This document shows, one piece after another, positions 42,204-50,902 of a stretch of DNA of 64,000 nt. The DNA lies in the NCBI RefSeq assembly GCF_017873175.1, contig NZ_JAGGJW010000023.1, positions 1 to 64,000 on the forward strand, in the 5' to 3' direction. A model generated the notes under the pieces. That model did no database searches. It was not told the DNA's origin and saw only the letters and a list, made by a program, of their open reading frames with translations. Origin of the DNA: Neorhizobium petrolearium (lineage in GTDB: Bacteria > Pseudomonadota > Alphaproteobacteria > Rhizobiales > Rhizobiaceae). Position 1 is the first letter of the stretch, and each line of letters opens with the position of its first letter. The translations under genes and the position numbers were made by a program.

Positions 42204-43028
42204 TCAAGCCTTTTCCGTCTCGGCGACGCTCGAAGAGTCCTGTTCTGCGAGAACCTCTTCAGCACGTTTGCGCTCCACGAGTCGCGCGGCGTAGATGGAA
42301 ATCTCGTAGAGAAGGATGGTCGGCAGCGCAAGGCCGATCTGGGACATCGGATCGGGCGGCGTGAGTACCGCAGCGACCACAAAGGCGATGACGATCGCGA
42401 ACTTGCGTTTTTGCCTTAGCCAATCGCTGGTGAGCAGTCCGACACGGGCAAGCAGCGTGGTGACGACCGGAAGCTGGAAAACCAACCCGAAGGAAAGTAC
42501 CAGCGTCATGATCAGGCTGAGATATTCCGACACGCGCGGCAGGAGCGAAATGCCGAGTTCGCCTTCGCTCGGCGCCTGCTGCATGGCCAGGAAGAACCAC
42601 ATGACCATGGGCGTGAAGAAGAAGTAGACGAGCGCGCCGCCCGTCAGGAACAGGATCGGCGAAGCAATCAGAAAGGGCAGGAAGGCCCGCCGCTCGTTCT
42701 TGTAGAGACCGGGAGCGACGAACTTGTAGAGCTGTGAAGCAATGACAGGAAAAGCGATCACCAGCGCACCGAACATCGCCACCTTCACCTGAGTGAAGAA
42801 GAATTCCTGCGGCGCGGTGTAGATCAGTTCCGACTTCGCAAGGTCGAGTCCGGCCCAGACGACCGCCCATTTGTACGGGATGACCAGCAGGTTGAAGAGC
42901 TGCTTGGCAAAGTAGAAGCAGATCACAAAGGCAATGAAAAATGCGCCGATCGACCAGATCAGCCGGGTGCGCAGCTCCATCAGGTGCTCGATGAGTGGCT
43001 GCGGCTTGTCTTCGTAATCACCGCTCAT
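42204..43028 (-). CDS. tatC: Twin-arginine translocase subunit TatC
   Basis: This 274-residue inner-membrane protein has six transmembrane segments. The N-terminal PLIEHLMELRTRLIWSIGAF and the periplasmic loop Glu (EFFFTQVKVAMFGALVIA) match the Tat signal-binding site. Its ATG overlaps the tatB stop (ATGA). The C-terminal tail is short and charged (KRAEEVLAEQDSSS). It receives twin-arginine signal peptides with TatB. Confidence 0.97.
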   Translation of the reverse strand: MSGDYEDKPQPLIEHLMELRTRLIWSIGAFFIAFVICFYFAKQLFNLLVIPYKWAVVWAGLDLAKSELIYTAPQEFFFTQVKVAMFGALVIAFPVIASQLYKFVAPGLYKNERRAFLPFLIASPILFLTGGALVYFFFTPMVMWFFLAMQQAPSEGELGISLLPRVSEYLSLIMTLVLSFGLVFQLPVVTTLLARVGLLTSDWLRQKRKFAIVIAFVVAAVLTPPDPMSQIGLALPTILLYEISIYAARLVERKRAEEVLAEQDSSSVAETEKA

Positions 43029-43738
43029 GCGTCGCCCTTCTGGGTATCGGTCTTCTTTGGTGCACGCTTGCGGACCGATGTCTTCGCGGCCGCCTCTTCC
43101 GTGGCCTGAGTGACCGGGGCCTCAGTAACCGGCGCGGACTTCACCGAGCGGCTGCGTTTCGGTTTTTCAATCGCAGCGGCTGCCGGAGCCGAGACATCGG
43201 TAGCGGATTTCGCCCTGGTCACGGTCTTGCGCCCAGCCTTCGGCTTTTCGGCGATGGCGGCAGGCGCCACGACCTCCGGCGCGGCCGGAACCGGCGTCAG
43301 TGGCCGACTTGTCGCGGGCGCCGGGGCCGATGACGGCTCGCTTGCCGGAACGTCCGGCACGGCTTCACCTGCGGACGAGCCCTCAACAGCCTGCTGTGCC
43401 TCGGCATCGACCTTGGCTGCAGCGGGATCCGTCACTTGCGTCGCCTTCTGCAGATCGGCCTTGATCTCCTGCCCCATCTGCCGGAGCGGATTGATCGCGT
43501 CGCGCAGGGCATTCGTCGGATTCAGACGCTGCGCGTCCGAAATTGTCTTGCGGACATCGTCAAGTTCCGATTCTCGCAAGGCCTCATCGAACTGCGTCCG
43601 GAATTCGCCAGCCATCTTGCGCAGATTAGCCGTCATCTTGCCGAACGCCCTCAACATGGGCGGCAAGTCTTTCGGACCAACAACGACAATCAGGATGATT
43701 GCGATGACGAGTAGCTCGGTCCAGCCGATATCAAGCAT
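43025..43738 (-). CDS. tatB: Twin-arginine translocase subunit TatB
   Basis: This 237-residue protein starts MLDIGWTELLVIAIILIVVV with the single TatB helix and the hinge GPKDLPPMLRAFGKMTANLR. An amphipathic helix and a long, low-complexity Pro/Ala/Glu tail with KPKAGRK, KPKRSRSV and RKRAPKK repeats follow. E. coli TatB is about 170 residues; this tail is extended as in other rhizobia. It contacts the signal peptide together with TatC. Confidence 0.95.
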   Translation of the reverse strand: MLDIGWTELLVIAIILIVVVGPKDLPPMLRAFGKMTANLRKMAGEFRTQFDEALRESELDDVRKTISDAQRLNPTNALRDAINPLRQMGQEIKADLQKATQVTDPAAAKVDAEAQQAVEGSSAGEAVPDVPASEPSSAPAPATSRPLTPVPAAPEVVAPAAIAEKPKAGRKTVTRAKSATDVSAPAAAAIEKPKRSRSVKSAPVTEAPVTQATEEAAAKTSVRKRAPKKTDTQKGDA

Positions 43739-43771
43739 GCTAATGAGGCTCCTGAAACCCTAAACCCGATC

Positions 43772-43984
43772 TTAGGACCGGCCGGTTTCCTTGACCTCGT
43801 CAGGCTTGTGATCGACAGTCTTCGCCGTCGTCGCGTCCGGGGCGTCGTCGTCAGTCATGCCCTTCTTGAAGCTCTTGATGCCTTTTGCGACGTCGCCCAT
43901 CAGCTCCGGAATCTTGCCGCGCCCAAAGAGGACGAGCACGATGACCAGAACGATCAGCCAATGCCACACACTGAAAGAACCCAT
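43772..43984 (-). CDS. tatA: Twin-arginine translocase subunit TatA
   Basis: This 70-residue protein starts MGSFSVWHWLIVLVIVLVLF with the pore-forming helix. The hinge GRGKIPELMGDVAKGIKSFK and an acidic short tail follow. It is the first gene of tatABC, 33 bases before tatB. Confidence 0.97.
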   Translation of the reverse strand: MGSFSVWHWLIVLVIVLVLFGRGKIPELMGDVAKGIKSFKKGMTDDDAPDATTAKTVDHKPDEVKETGRS

Positions 43985-44024
43985 AGTTCAACTCCATTAG
44001 ATCTGTTTAATCGATGTAAGCTCT

Positions 44025-45122
44025 TTATGATGCTTTTTCAAACACCAAAATATCCTCGATAAGTACCGTTATCGAGACGTCATTGACCCCGGTCGGCAAG
44101 CGGTCCGCGCGGATGCGCGCGCGGATCGGCTCCTCGATGCCGGGAACCGCAAGCGTCAGGAATTCCACCACCCCCAGAAACCGCCTTGAAAGGACACGAG
44201 CCGGGATCGCCCCACCCGCCGGCATGACATCAACGTCGGACAGGCGGACTGCAACGGAGACCTCTCTGCCCTCACCGAGGTCACCGGCGGATACGTTTCC
44301 AAGCGGCGTTGCCACTCTACCGCTCCTAACCACGCCGTCGAACTCATTGAGTTCCGAGAAGAAACCAGCGGAAAACAAGCTGGAGGGCCGACGATAGAGG
44401 TCATCCGGCGTACCCACCTGCACCAATCGACCATCCTTCAGAAGCGCGATCCGATCGGCCATCCGCATCGCCTCTTCTGCGTCATGCGTGACGACGATCG
44501 CAGTCGCGCGGCTTTCCTTCAGGATCGTCAGTGTGTCGGCGCGTATGGCATCCTTTAACCTGGAATCGAGGCCGGAAAAGGGCTCATCCATCAAAAGCAC
44601 GCCCGGTCGTGGAGCAAGTGCACGGGCGAGCGCGACGCGCTGCTGCTCGCCACCGGAGAGTGCATGGGGGTATTTTTCCGCATAGTGCGACAAGCCGACG
44701 CGCCGCAAAGCCGCCCCGGCCTCCGCAATCGCCTCCCTGGCTGTAAGCGCCGTCAGGCCGAAGCGGATATTCTCCAGAACCGTCATATGCGGAAAGAGCG
44801 CAAAATCCTGGAACATCAGCCCGACGCCCCGCTTTTCCGGCGGAAGAAACACGTCCGGGCCGGCCACTTCCCGACCATCGATGGTAACCCGGCCATGGCT
44901 CTGCGCCTCGAGGCCAGCGGCAATCCTGAGCAGCGTCGTCTTGCCCGAACCGGAGGGACCGAGCAGGCACAGGACCTCGCCCGGCTCGGCCGTCAGCGAA
45001 ATGCCGCGGATCGTCTCCTTGCCGTGATAGGCATGGCGGATGTCCTCAAAGGTCAACCGCGAGGCGAACGTGACGCTGACTTTCTGTCTGGTCTCCTTGG
45101 TGGCCGACTGTGCCGATTTCAT
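44025..45122 (-). CDS. Orphan ABC transporter ATPase, PotA/FbpC type with TOBE
   Basis: This 365-residue ATPase has Walker A GPSGSGKTTLLR, Q-loop LMFQDFALFPHM, signature LSGGEQQRVALARAL and Walker B VLLMDEPFSGLD. A TOBE-like C-terminal domain follows (VSVAVRLSDVDV, ITVLIEDILVF). This type powers import of Fe3+, sulfate, polyamines or sugars. No permease or binding protein is encoded here, so its membrane partners must be elsewhere. Start: AGGA lies 5 bases before ATG 45122; other ATGs at 45125 and 45143. It lies between scpB and tatA on the same strand. Confidence 0.88.
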   Translation of the reverse strand: MKSAQSATKETRQKVSVTFASRLTFEDIRHAYHGKETIRGISLTAEPGEVLCLLGPSGSGKTTLLRIAAGLEAQSHGRVTIDGREVAGPDVFLPPEKRGVGLMFQDFALFPHMTVLENIRFGLTALTAREAIAEAGAALRRVGLSHYAEKYPHALSGGEQQRVALARALAPRPGVLLMDEPFSGLDSRLKDAIRADTLTILKESRATAIVVTHDAEEAMRMADRIALLKDGRLVQVGTPDDLYRRPSSLFSAGFFSELNEFDGVVRSGRVATPLGNVSAGDLGEGREVSVAVRLSDVDVMPAGGAIPARVLSRRFLGVVEFLTLAVPGIEEPIRARIRADRLPTGVNDVSITVLIEDILVFEKAS

Positions 45123-45175
45123 CATATTCCTGCCCGCTCGCACCCGCCAAGCCGGGCCTTCAAAGAAATCTGACG

Positions 45176-45892
45176 CTATTCCTCCGCTTCACCGCCCGGT
45201 GTCAAGAGGCCGAGCTCTTCGAGGTCGAGTTGCGTAATCGGGTCCTCGTCCTCCGTAAGCTCCTCAACATCCTGCGGGATCGGAATCGCAAAGCCCGGTG
45301 GAATGCGGCCGGACAGGAGACCCGCACCCTTCAATTCTTCGAGACCGGGAAGGTCGCGCAGTTCTTCCAGGCCGAAATGATCGAGGAAGTCCGTCGTCGT
45401 ACCGAGCGTCACCGGTCGGCCCGGAGTACGGCGACGGCCGCGGAAACGCACCCAGCCCGCCTCCATCAGTACGTCAAGCGTTCCTCTTGAAGTCTGCACG
45501 CCGCGGATTTCCTCGATCTCGGCGCGTGTCACAGGCTGGTGATAGGCGATGATGGCGAGCACTTCGAGCGCTGCACGCGATAGTTTCTTTGCTTCGTCTT
45601 CGTCCTTGCGGATGACGAAGGAGAGATCGGCCGCCGTGCGGAAGGCCCAGCGATCGCCCGTCCTGATGAGATTGACGCCGCGCGGCGCATAAGCGTCCAC
45701 CAGCCGCCGCATCACACCCCCGATATCCGTGCCGCGTGGCAAGCGTTCGGTGAGAAAAGCCTCCGAAACCGGCTCGGCGGAGGCGAAGACCAGTGCTTCC
45801 GCGATCCGCTCGACATCCGTCAACGGAAGATATTCAGGCCCGGCCCCTTCCACCACCGCAACCGGCAGATCGTCGTCCTCTTCAGGCGTCAA
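45176..45892 (-). CDS. scpB: Segregation and condensation protein ScpB
   Basis: This 238-residue protein has the two winged-helix domains of ScpB: RIAEALVFASAEPVSEAFLT near the start, and EALEVLAIIAYHQPVTRAEI-type sequence (LEVLAIIAYHQPVTRAEIEE) with GWVRFRGRRRTPGRPV. It dimerises and binds ScpA in the SMC condensin. Its start overlaps the scpA stop by 4 bases (ATGA). The acidic C-terminus is an alphaproteobacterial extension. Confidence 0.95.
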   Translation of the reverse strand: MTPEEDDDLPVAVVEGAGPEYLPLTDVERIAEALVFASAEPVSEAFLTERLPRGTDIGGVMRRLVDAYAPRGVNLIRTGDRWAFRTAADLSFVIRKDEDEAKKLSRAALEVLAIIAYHQPVTRAEIEEIRGVQTSRGTLDVLMEAGWVRFRGRRRTPGRPVTLGTTTDFLDHFGLEELRDLPGLEELKGAGLLSGRIPPGFAIPIPQDVEELTEDEDPITQLDLEELGLLTPGGEAEE

Positions 45893-46734
45893 TCGGCGCC
45901 TCCCGTGACAGACTGCGGCATAGGCCGCCTGCCGGACGCCTGCCCCTTGCGCAGATAGATCGGTTGGAAAGCGCCCTCCTGGCGGATTTCAAGCTTGCCC
46001 TCACGCACCAGTTCCAGCGAAGCGGCGAAGGCACTGGCTGTCGCAGTCACCCGGTCCTCCGGGGGAAGGTAAGGCAGGAGATAATGCTGCAACGCCGTCC
46101 AGTCGGCGATCTCGCCGAGCATGCGGGTCAGCAGGTCGCGGGCATCGACCAACGACCAGACCTTGCGCCTCTCGATCGTGACCTGCGTGACCGCGTTGCG
46201 CTGCCGGAGGTTCGCGTAAGCCGACAGCAGATCGTAGAGCGACGCGTCGTAGGCGGACTGGACGTGATGCGGAATATGTTCGGGCGCGCCGCGGGCGAAA
46301 ACATCGCGGCCAAGCCGATTGCGGTTAATGAGGCGGGTCGCGGCTTCCCGCATCGCCTCCAGGCGCTTCAGGCGAAAGGCGAGCGTCGCCGCCATTTCCT
46401 CGCCGCTCGGGCCATCGTCGCCCTTGGCCTGTTGCGGAATGAGAAGCTTGGACTTGAGGTAGGCAAGCCAGGCCGCCATGACGAGATAATCGGCGGCAAG
46501 CTCGATGCGTACCCTCCGGACGCTTTCGATGAACTGCAGATATTGTTCGGCCAGCGCCAGGACGGAAATGCGGGAAAGATCGACCTTCTGGTTTCGGGCA
46601 AGATGCAAAAGCAGGTCGAGCGGGCCTTCGAAACCGCCGACATCGATCACCAGGGCAGGCTCGTCCGTCGCCCTTTCAACGCCCTGCCAGAGCTTGTCCA
46701 TCGGAATGGCATTCTGCGATGTAACCATAGCCAT
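45889..46734 (-). CDS. scpA: Segregation and condensation protein ScpA (kleisin)
   Basis: This 281-residue kleisin has the N-terminal FEGPLDLLLHLARNQKVDLS signature at about 35-54, followed by AEQYLQFIESVR, DYLVMAAWLAYLKSKLLIPQ, and a C-terminal winged helix (LELVREGKLEIRQEGAFQPI). It bridges SMC heads. The order nagZ-scpA-scpB on one strand is typical of alphaproteobacteria. Confidence 0.95.
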   Translation of the reverse strand: MAMVTSQNAIPMDKLWQGVERATDEPALVIDVGGFEGPLDLLLHLARNQKVDLSRISVLALAEQYLQFIESVRRVRIELAADYLVMAAWLAYLKSKLLIPQQAKGDDGPSGEEMAATLAFRLKRLEAMREAATRLINRNRLGRDVFARGAPEHIPHHVQSAYDASLYDLLSAYANLRQRNAVTQVTIERRKVWSLVDARDLLTRMLGEIADWTALQHYLLPYLPPEDRVTATASAFAASLELVREGKLEIRQEGAFQPIYLRKGQASGRRPMPQSVTGGAD

Positions 46735-46752
46735 TCCCTTATCCCTTCCGCC

Positions 46753-47769
46753 TCAGGAAGTGGCGAGCAATCCATGAAACTCTGGCCGGATCACGTCCTC
46801 GTCGGCGCCGTCGCCCGGTCCGAAGGCGGCCTCCACCGCCTTTGCGCGCCTCAGCGCCTCGCCGGCAAGCGGGATAGCCTCTTTCACCACCGCCTTCATT
46901 TCCTCCATGACGCCGTTGCAATGCAAGACGATATCGCAACCACCCCCAACTATCCTCGCGGCACGCTCACCGATCGTGCCTTTCAACGCGTTCATCGACG
47001 TGTCGTCGGACATCAGGAGGCCGTCGAAACCGATATGCCCGCGAACGATCTCCTCGATCACCTTGCCGGAAATCGTGGCCGGTTCGTTCGGGTCGATCGC
47101 CGTAAAGACGATATGGGCGCTCATCGCCATCAATTCGTCCTTCATCGCCGCGAAAGGCAGGAAATCGTGCGCTTCAAGCTCGGCACGCGAGGCGGTGACG
47201 ACCGGAAGCTCATGATGGGAATCCGCCATGCCGCGGCCGTGGCCAGGCATGTGTTTCATGACCGGCAGCATGCCGCCGGCCTTCAGCCCTTCGGCCGCCG
47301 CCTTGCCCATCTCGGCCACCGCCTGGGGATCATAGCCGTAAGCGCGGTCGCCGATGACGTTGCTCGCCCCTTGGACCGGTACATCGAGAACCGGCAGGCA
47401 GTCGACATTGATCCCGAATTTCATGAGATCGAAGGCATGCAGACGCGACATCAGCCAGGCTGCGCGCAGGCCCTTGGCACGATCCTGCCGGTAGAGTTCG
47501 CCGAGTACCGCGGCGGACGGATAACGCTCGATCGTCGGCGGGCGGATACGCTGCACGCGGCCGCCTTCCTGATCGATCAGCACCGGCGCATCCGGCTGGC
47601 CGACGCTGTCGCGCATCGCTGCCACGAGATCGGTGATCTGTGCCGGCTCGATGCAATTGCGGGCGAAGAGAATGAAGCCCCAAGGCCGCTCGTCCCTGTA
47701 AAGCGCGATTTCGTCCGGAGTGAGGGTCGGGCCGCTCGAGCCCAGGATCATTGCTTTTGATTCGCTCAT
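46753..47769 (-). CDS. nagZ: Beta-N-acetylhexosaminidase NagZ
   Basis: This 338-residue cytoplasmic glycosidase (GH3) frees GlcNAc from anhydro-muropeptides in cell-wall recycling. The motif KHMPGHGRGMADSHHELP contains the family KH-x2-GH-x4-DSH element, and SDDTSMNALKGTIGER carries the catalytic Asp region (LMSDDTSM). The N-terminal VLIDQEGGRVQRIRPP fixes the family. It precedes scpA by 18 bases on the same strand, so the three genes are likely one transcript. Confidence 0.95.
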   Translation of the reverse strand: MSESKAMILGSSGPTLTPDEIALYRDERPWGFILFARNCIEPAQITDLVAAMRDSVGQPDAPVLIDQEGGRVQRIRPPTIERYPSAAVLGELYRQDRAKGLRAAWLMSRLHAFDLMKFGINVDCLPVLDVPVQGASNVIGDRAYGYDPQAVAEMGKAAAEGLKAGGMLPVMKHMPGHGRGMADSHHELPVVTASRAELEAHDFLPFAAMKDELMAMSAHIVFTAIDPNEPATISGKVIEEIVRGHIGFDGLLMSDDTSMNALKGTIGERAARIVGGGCDIVLHCNGVMEEMKAVVKEAIPLAGEALRRAKAVEAAFGPGDGADEDVIRPEFHGLLATS

Positions 47770-47799
47770 GGTCCGATCTTAGATGATTGGCTTGAAACG

Positions 47800-47825
47800 A
47801 AAAACGGGGCGCTGGACGCCCCGTT
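47800..47825 (-). terminator. Terminator of the SPOR-domain gene
   Basis: Read on the minus strand, AACGGGGCG and CGCCCCGTT arms with a 4-base loop are followed by T4; 24 bases after the SPOR gene stop. Confidence 0.85.
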
Positions 47826-47848
47826 CGATCGCTTTCGATGGCAGGTTC

Positions 47849-50836
47849 CTATCGGGCAACCAGGCAGTTCCCGCCCGCTGCCCGATATTTTTCGCAGAGC
47901 GCCACGGCATCATTCTTGCTGCCGGCCGGAATACGGACACGGTAGAATGTCCCCTTGCCGGCGATTTCGGCTGCCTTGATGTCGACGCCGCGGCCACCGA
48001 TCACACCGGCATATTTAGCCGACAGGTTCTGATAGGACTTCTGCGCCTCGGCCTCGGACGGCAGCGAGGCGATCTGGATTAGATACCCGCCAGCGCCGAC
48101 CGAAGCACCCTGGGCCGACGTGGAAGCCGGTGTTGCGACTTGCTGGTTCGACGCGCGGACATTGCCCTGATCCGTCACGGCAGCGACCACATTGACCGGC
48201 TGTTCCGCCGGGCGTGCGATCGGAACCGGAGCCCGGATCACCGGTGCGGGATCCGAGGCTTCAACCGGAACTTCCGGCGCTGCAGCAGGCTCGACCGGAG
48301 CCGCTTCGACCGGAGCCGGTGTGCCGGCCGGCGCTACCGGGTCCACCTTCGCGACATCGACCGGCTCGGCTGCAGGAGCCTGCGTGGAGACCGGAACGAT
48401 GCCGGCCGCTCCGGCGCTGGAAGCAGCGGGAACCTGAGCGGGAGCTACGGGAATCGAGGCCGCCGCGGGCTGAGAAGCGGCGGCAACATCCACCGGCTTG
48501 GTGCCGGCTGCCGGCATTTTTTCAGGCGCAGCGAGCGCCGGCGCCGCGACTTCCTGTTCCACCAACTTGCCATCCGGACGGACGATCATCGTCTTCACCT
48601 TGCGCGGCATGACCGTTACCGGCTGCTGCTCGGCAGGTGCGGCCGCCTGTTCGGGCTGCTGCGGCAGAAGGCGCGGATCGTCGGTCTCACCGACCTCCGT
48701 CGCTTCGATCTCGTTTTCCCCTTCGAGCGGCAAGGTATCGGGCATCAGGGTCTTCTGGACGACGTCGACCGGCTCTTCGTTGGAAGAAATCAGCGTCTCC
48801 TGCTTCGGTTCCTGCGATGCGACACCCGCTACCCGGTCGTAGACAGCCTTGTCCTGGTTGGGAACGGTCTTGCCGCCCGGATTTTCCGGGGCGACCTTCA
48901 CCGGATCGGTGTCGGCGGCGATGACGACCGGCTCACCGCCCGAAACGGCGTCCGATATGCCGCTACCGAGCCAGGCATAGGCACCGACGCCGCCAAGAAC
49001 GACGACACCGGCAACAACCAGCGGAACGGCCCATTTCTGCATGACGGAGCGACGCGCATTTTCCACTGTCGCAAGATAATCGGTTTCAGCGTATTGCAGC
49101 TCTTCATGCTCTGCCGGTGGCAAAGGAGTAGCAAGGCTGCGTCGGAAATCCTCCTCCAGCGCGCGCTCGAAATCGTCAAGATCGCCGCTCGACGGACGAT
49201 TGGCTTGAGTCCTGCGCTCTCCTCCCGCCTGCACCGAGGCCGCTATGTCGATTTCAGGCTTCCGGTGTTGCGCGGTATCTGCCTTGTCCGGCGTCATCAG
49301 AAGCGTCGCCAGTTCGGCATCGATATCGAGGTCGTAGTCCGGACGATAGACTGCCGGCTGCTCCGGCTCTTCAGCCGGCAGCGAGGGTACGTCAAGCTCG
49401 GCGATCGCCTCAACCTGATCTTCGGAATCGGCAATCTGGGCAGGGTCAAACGGTAAGTCGGCGAACAGCTCGACCTCTTCGACAGCCTCGGCAGACACTG
49501 TTGCGGCAGCCGCCGCGGCAACAGGTGCAATAGGTGCAATCCGCGCGGCGGGCACTTCGAGCTTGGCAGGTGCCGCTTCGGCAGCTTTCGCAGCGGGTGC
49601 CGCCGTAACCTCTGGCTGCTTGTTGGTTTCCGCCACGACGATATCAGCGAGATCGAGTTCGAGATCATCGAGGGCAAGCTCGAATTCCTCGTCGGAGAAA
49701 GGATCCTTCTCTTCGACGAGCGGTATCTCGGCCACCGGAGCTTCAGCAGCCGGCGCGACAACTGCTGACGCCACAACGGATGCTTCCGAGGCCTTGTTGA
49801 CGACTGGGGGTGCAAGCGGCCTGGCCTCTGACGGCAGTTCATACCGCTGGACGTCGTAGATCAATTCATCAAGCTCAGAGAACCGATCAGGCGCTGACGC
49901 TGGTTCAGCTGTGGCAACGGGAGCTGGAGGGACAGACGCGGCAGGAACCTCCTCTGTCCCGGCCGTCAGATCAGGAACCGGGGAGTCTACGGCAACCTCG
50001 GGAACAAGAGCTTGCTCCCGTGCCGCGGCCGGAAAGTCCTCTGGAGCTTGCACATCGAAGGCGTGCCCAGTCGGTTCCGGCGCGACCGGCTCCTGCCTGG
50101 GAGCAGGCGTCGGCGCCTGTGCAAAATTGAAATTGGCGAGCGGCATGCGGAAACCCGGAGTATATCCTCGGGCTTTCGGTTCCGGCTTCACCTCCGGCTC
50201 ATTTTCGACAACCTGTTCGCCCATGGAGCTTTCCAGCTCCGCAGCAAGATCGAATTCCTCGATGAGCTGCTCCGCAGGCTCTGCGAACGAAGCAGACGCC
50301 GCAACCGTGTTGTCGGGCACATCGGCAATCGGCTCAACGGAATTGACGTCCAGAGCCGGTCCGGCCACGGGCTGAGAGGCATCCACCGCCTCGACCGCGA
50401 GCAGCGGCTCCTCGTCACCGAAACCGAAATCGTCACGGTCGCGCATGTCGCCCCTGGATGGCGGGAAATCCGGCGACAGTTCCGTAACACTCGGCTCTGC
50501 GGGGATGAAGTCCGGCTCCTCAAGCTCCACCGGCGGGCCGGAAATGGAAACAGCGGGGGCAGGTTCGACCGAAGCATATTGTGCGTCGTCCAGCGTGATA
50601 TCCTGGACAGGATCGAGACGGGGCGCATCATAACGTTCGAACTCGCGAAGAAGCTCGTCTTCGAGGTTGATCGTCGTTTCGTCCTGCGGCGCGGGCGCCG
50701 CAGCAACCGGCGCCGCCGGTTTCGGGACGGGCCGATCCTCGTAACCTACGATGCGGGCGAGTTCTGCCAGCGGGTCGTCATCGGCAAAGAAATCCGGGAA
50801 ATCATTCCGGCTACGCACAAGGTTGTTATCTGCCAT
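47849..50836 (-). CDS. Large SPOR-domain membrane protein
   Basis: This 995-residue protein has an acidic Pro/Ala/Glu-rich N-terminal region of about 600 residues, probably cytoplasmic and disordered. One transmembrane helix (KWAVPLVVAGVVVLGGVGAY, about 597-620) is followed by a periplasmic low-complexity linker rich in Ala, Pro and Val. The SPOR domain is in the last 80 residues (GGYLIQIASLPSEAEAQKSY). SPOR domains bind denuded glycan strands at the division septum. The start is ATG 50836; a GTG at 50848 adds 4 residues. It lies just downstream of argS (co-directional). Confidence 0.88.
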   Translation of the reverse strand: MADNNLVRSRNDFPDFFADDDPLAELARIVGYEDRPVPKPAAPVAAAPAPQDETTINLEDELLREFERYDAPRLDPVQDITLDDAQYASVEPAPAVSISGPPVELEEPDFIPAEPSVTELSPDFPPSRGDMRDRDDFGFGDEEPLLAVEAVDASQPVAGPALDVNSVEPIADVPDNTVAASASFAEPAEQLIEEFDLAAELESSMGEQVVENEPEVKPEPKARGYTPGFRMPLANFNFAQAPTPAPRQEPVAPEPTGHAFDVQAPEDFPAAAREQALVPEVAVDSPVPDLTAGTEEVPAASVPPAPVATAEPASAPDRFSELDELIYDVQRYELPSEARPLAPPVVNKASEASVVASAVVAPAAEAPVAEIPLVEEKDPFSDEEFELALDDLELDLADIVVAETNKQPEVTAAPAAKAAEAAPAKLEVPAARIAPIAPVAAAAAATVSAEAVEEVELFADLPFDPAQIADSEDQVEAIAELDVPSLPAEEPEQPAVYRPDYDLDIDAELATLLMTPDKADTAQHRKPEIDIAASVQAGGERRTQANRPSSGDLDDFERALEEDFRRSLATPLPPAEHEELQYAETDYLATVENARRSVMQKWAVPLVVAGVVVLGGVGAYAWLGSGISDAVSGGEPVVIAADTDPVKVAPENPGGKTVPNQDKAVYDRVAGVASQEPKQETLISSNEEPVDVVQKTLMPDTLPLEGENEIEATEVGETDDPRLLPQQPEQAAAPAEQQPVTVMPRKVKTMIVRPDGKLVEQEVAAPALAAPEKMPAAGTKPVDVAAASQPAAASIPVAPAQVPAASSAGAAGIVPVSTQAPAAEPVDVAKVDPVAPAGTPAPVEAAPVEPAAAPEVPVEASDPAPVIRAPVPIARPAEQPVNVVAAVTDQGNVRASNQQVATPASTSAQGASVGAGGYLIQIASLPSEAEAQKSYQNLSAKYAGVIGGRGVDIKAAEIAGKGTFYRVRIPAGSKNDAVALCEKYRAAGGNCLVAR

Positions 50837-50902
50837 TACCTCGTCCACTCACCTACATTGCTACGCATATGCCAGTGCAATGTGGGGAAATGGTGGCGTT
50901 TC

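Noticed and set aside
45793..47760. 655-codon plus-strand frame opposite scpAB and nagZ
   Set aside because: Shadow of three well-supported minus-strand genes; no protein family visible.
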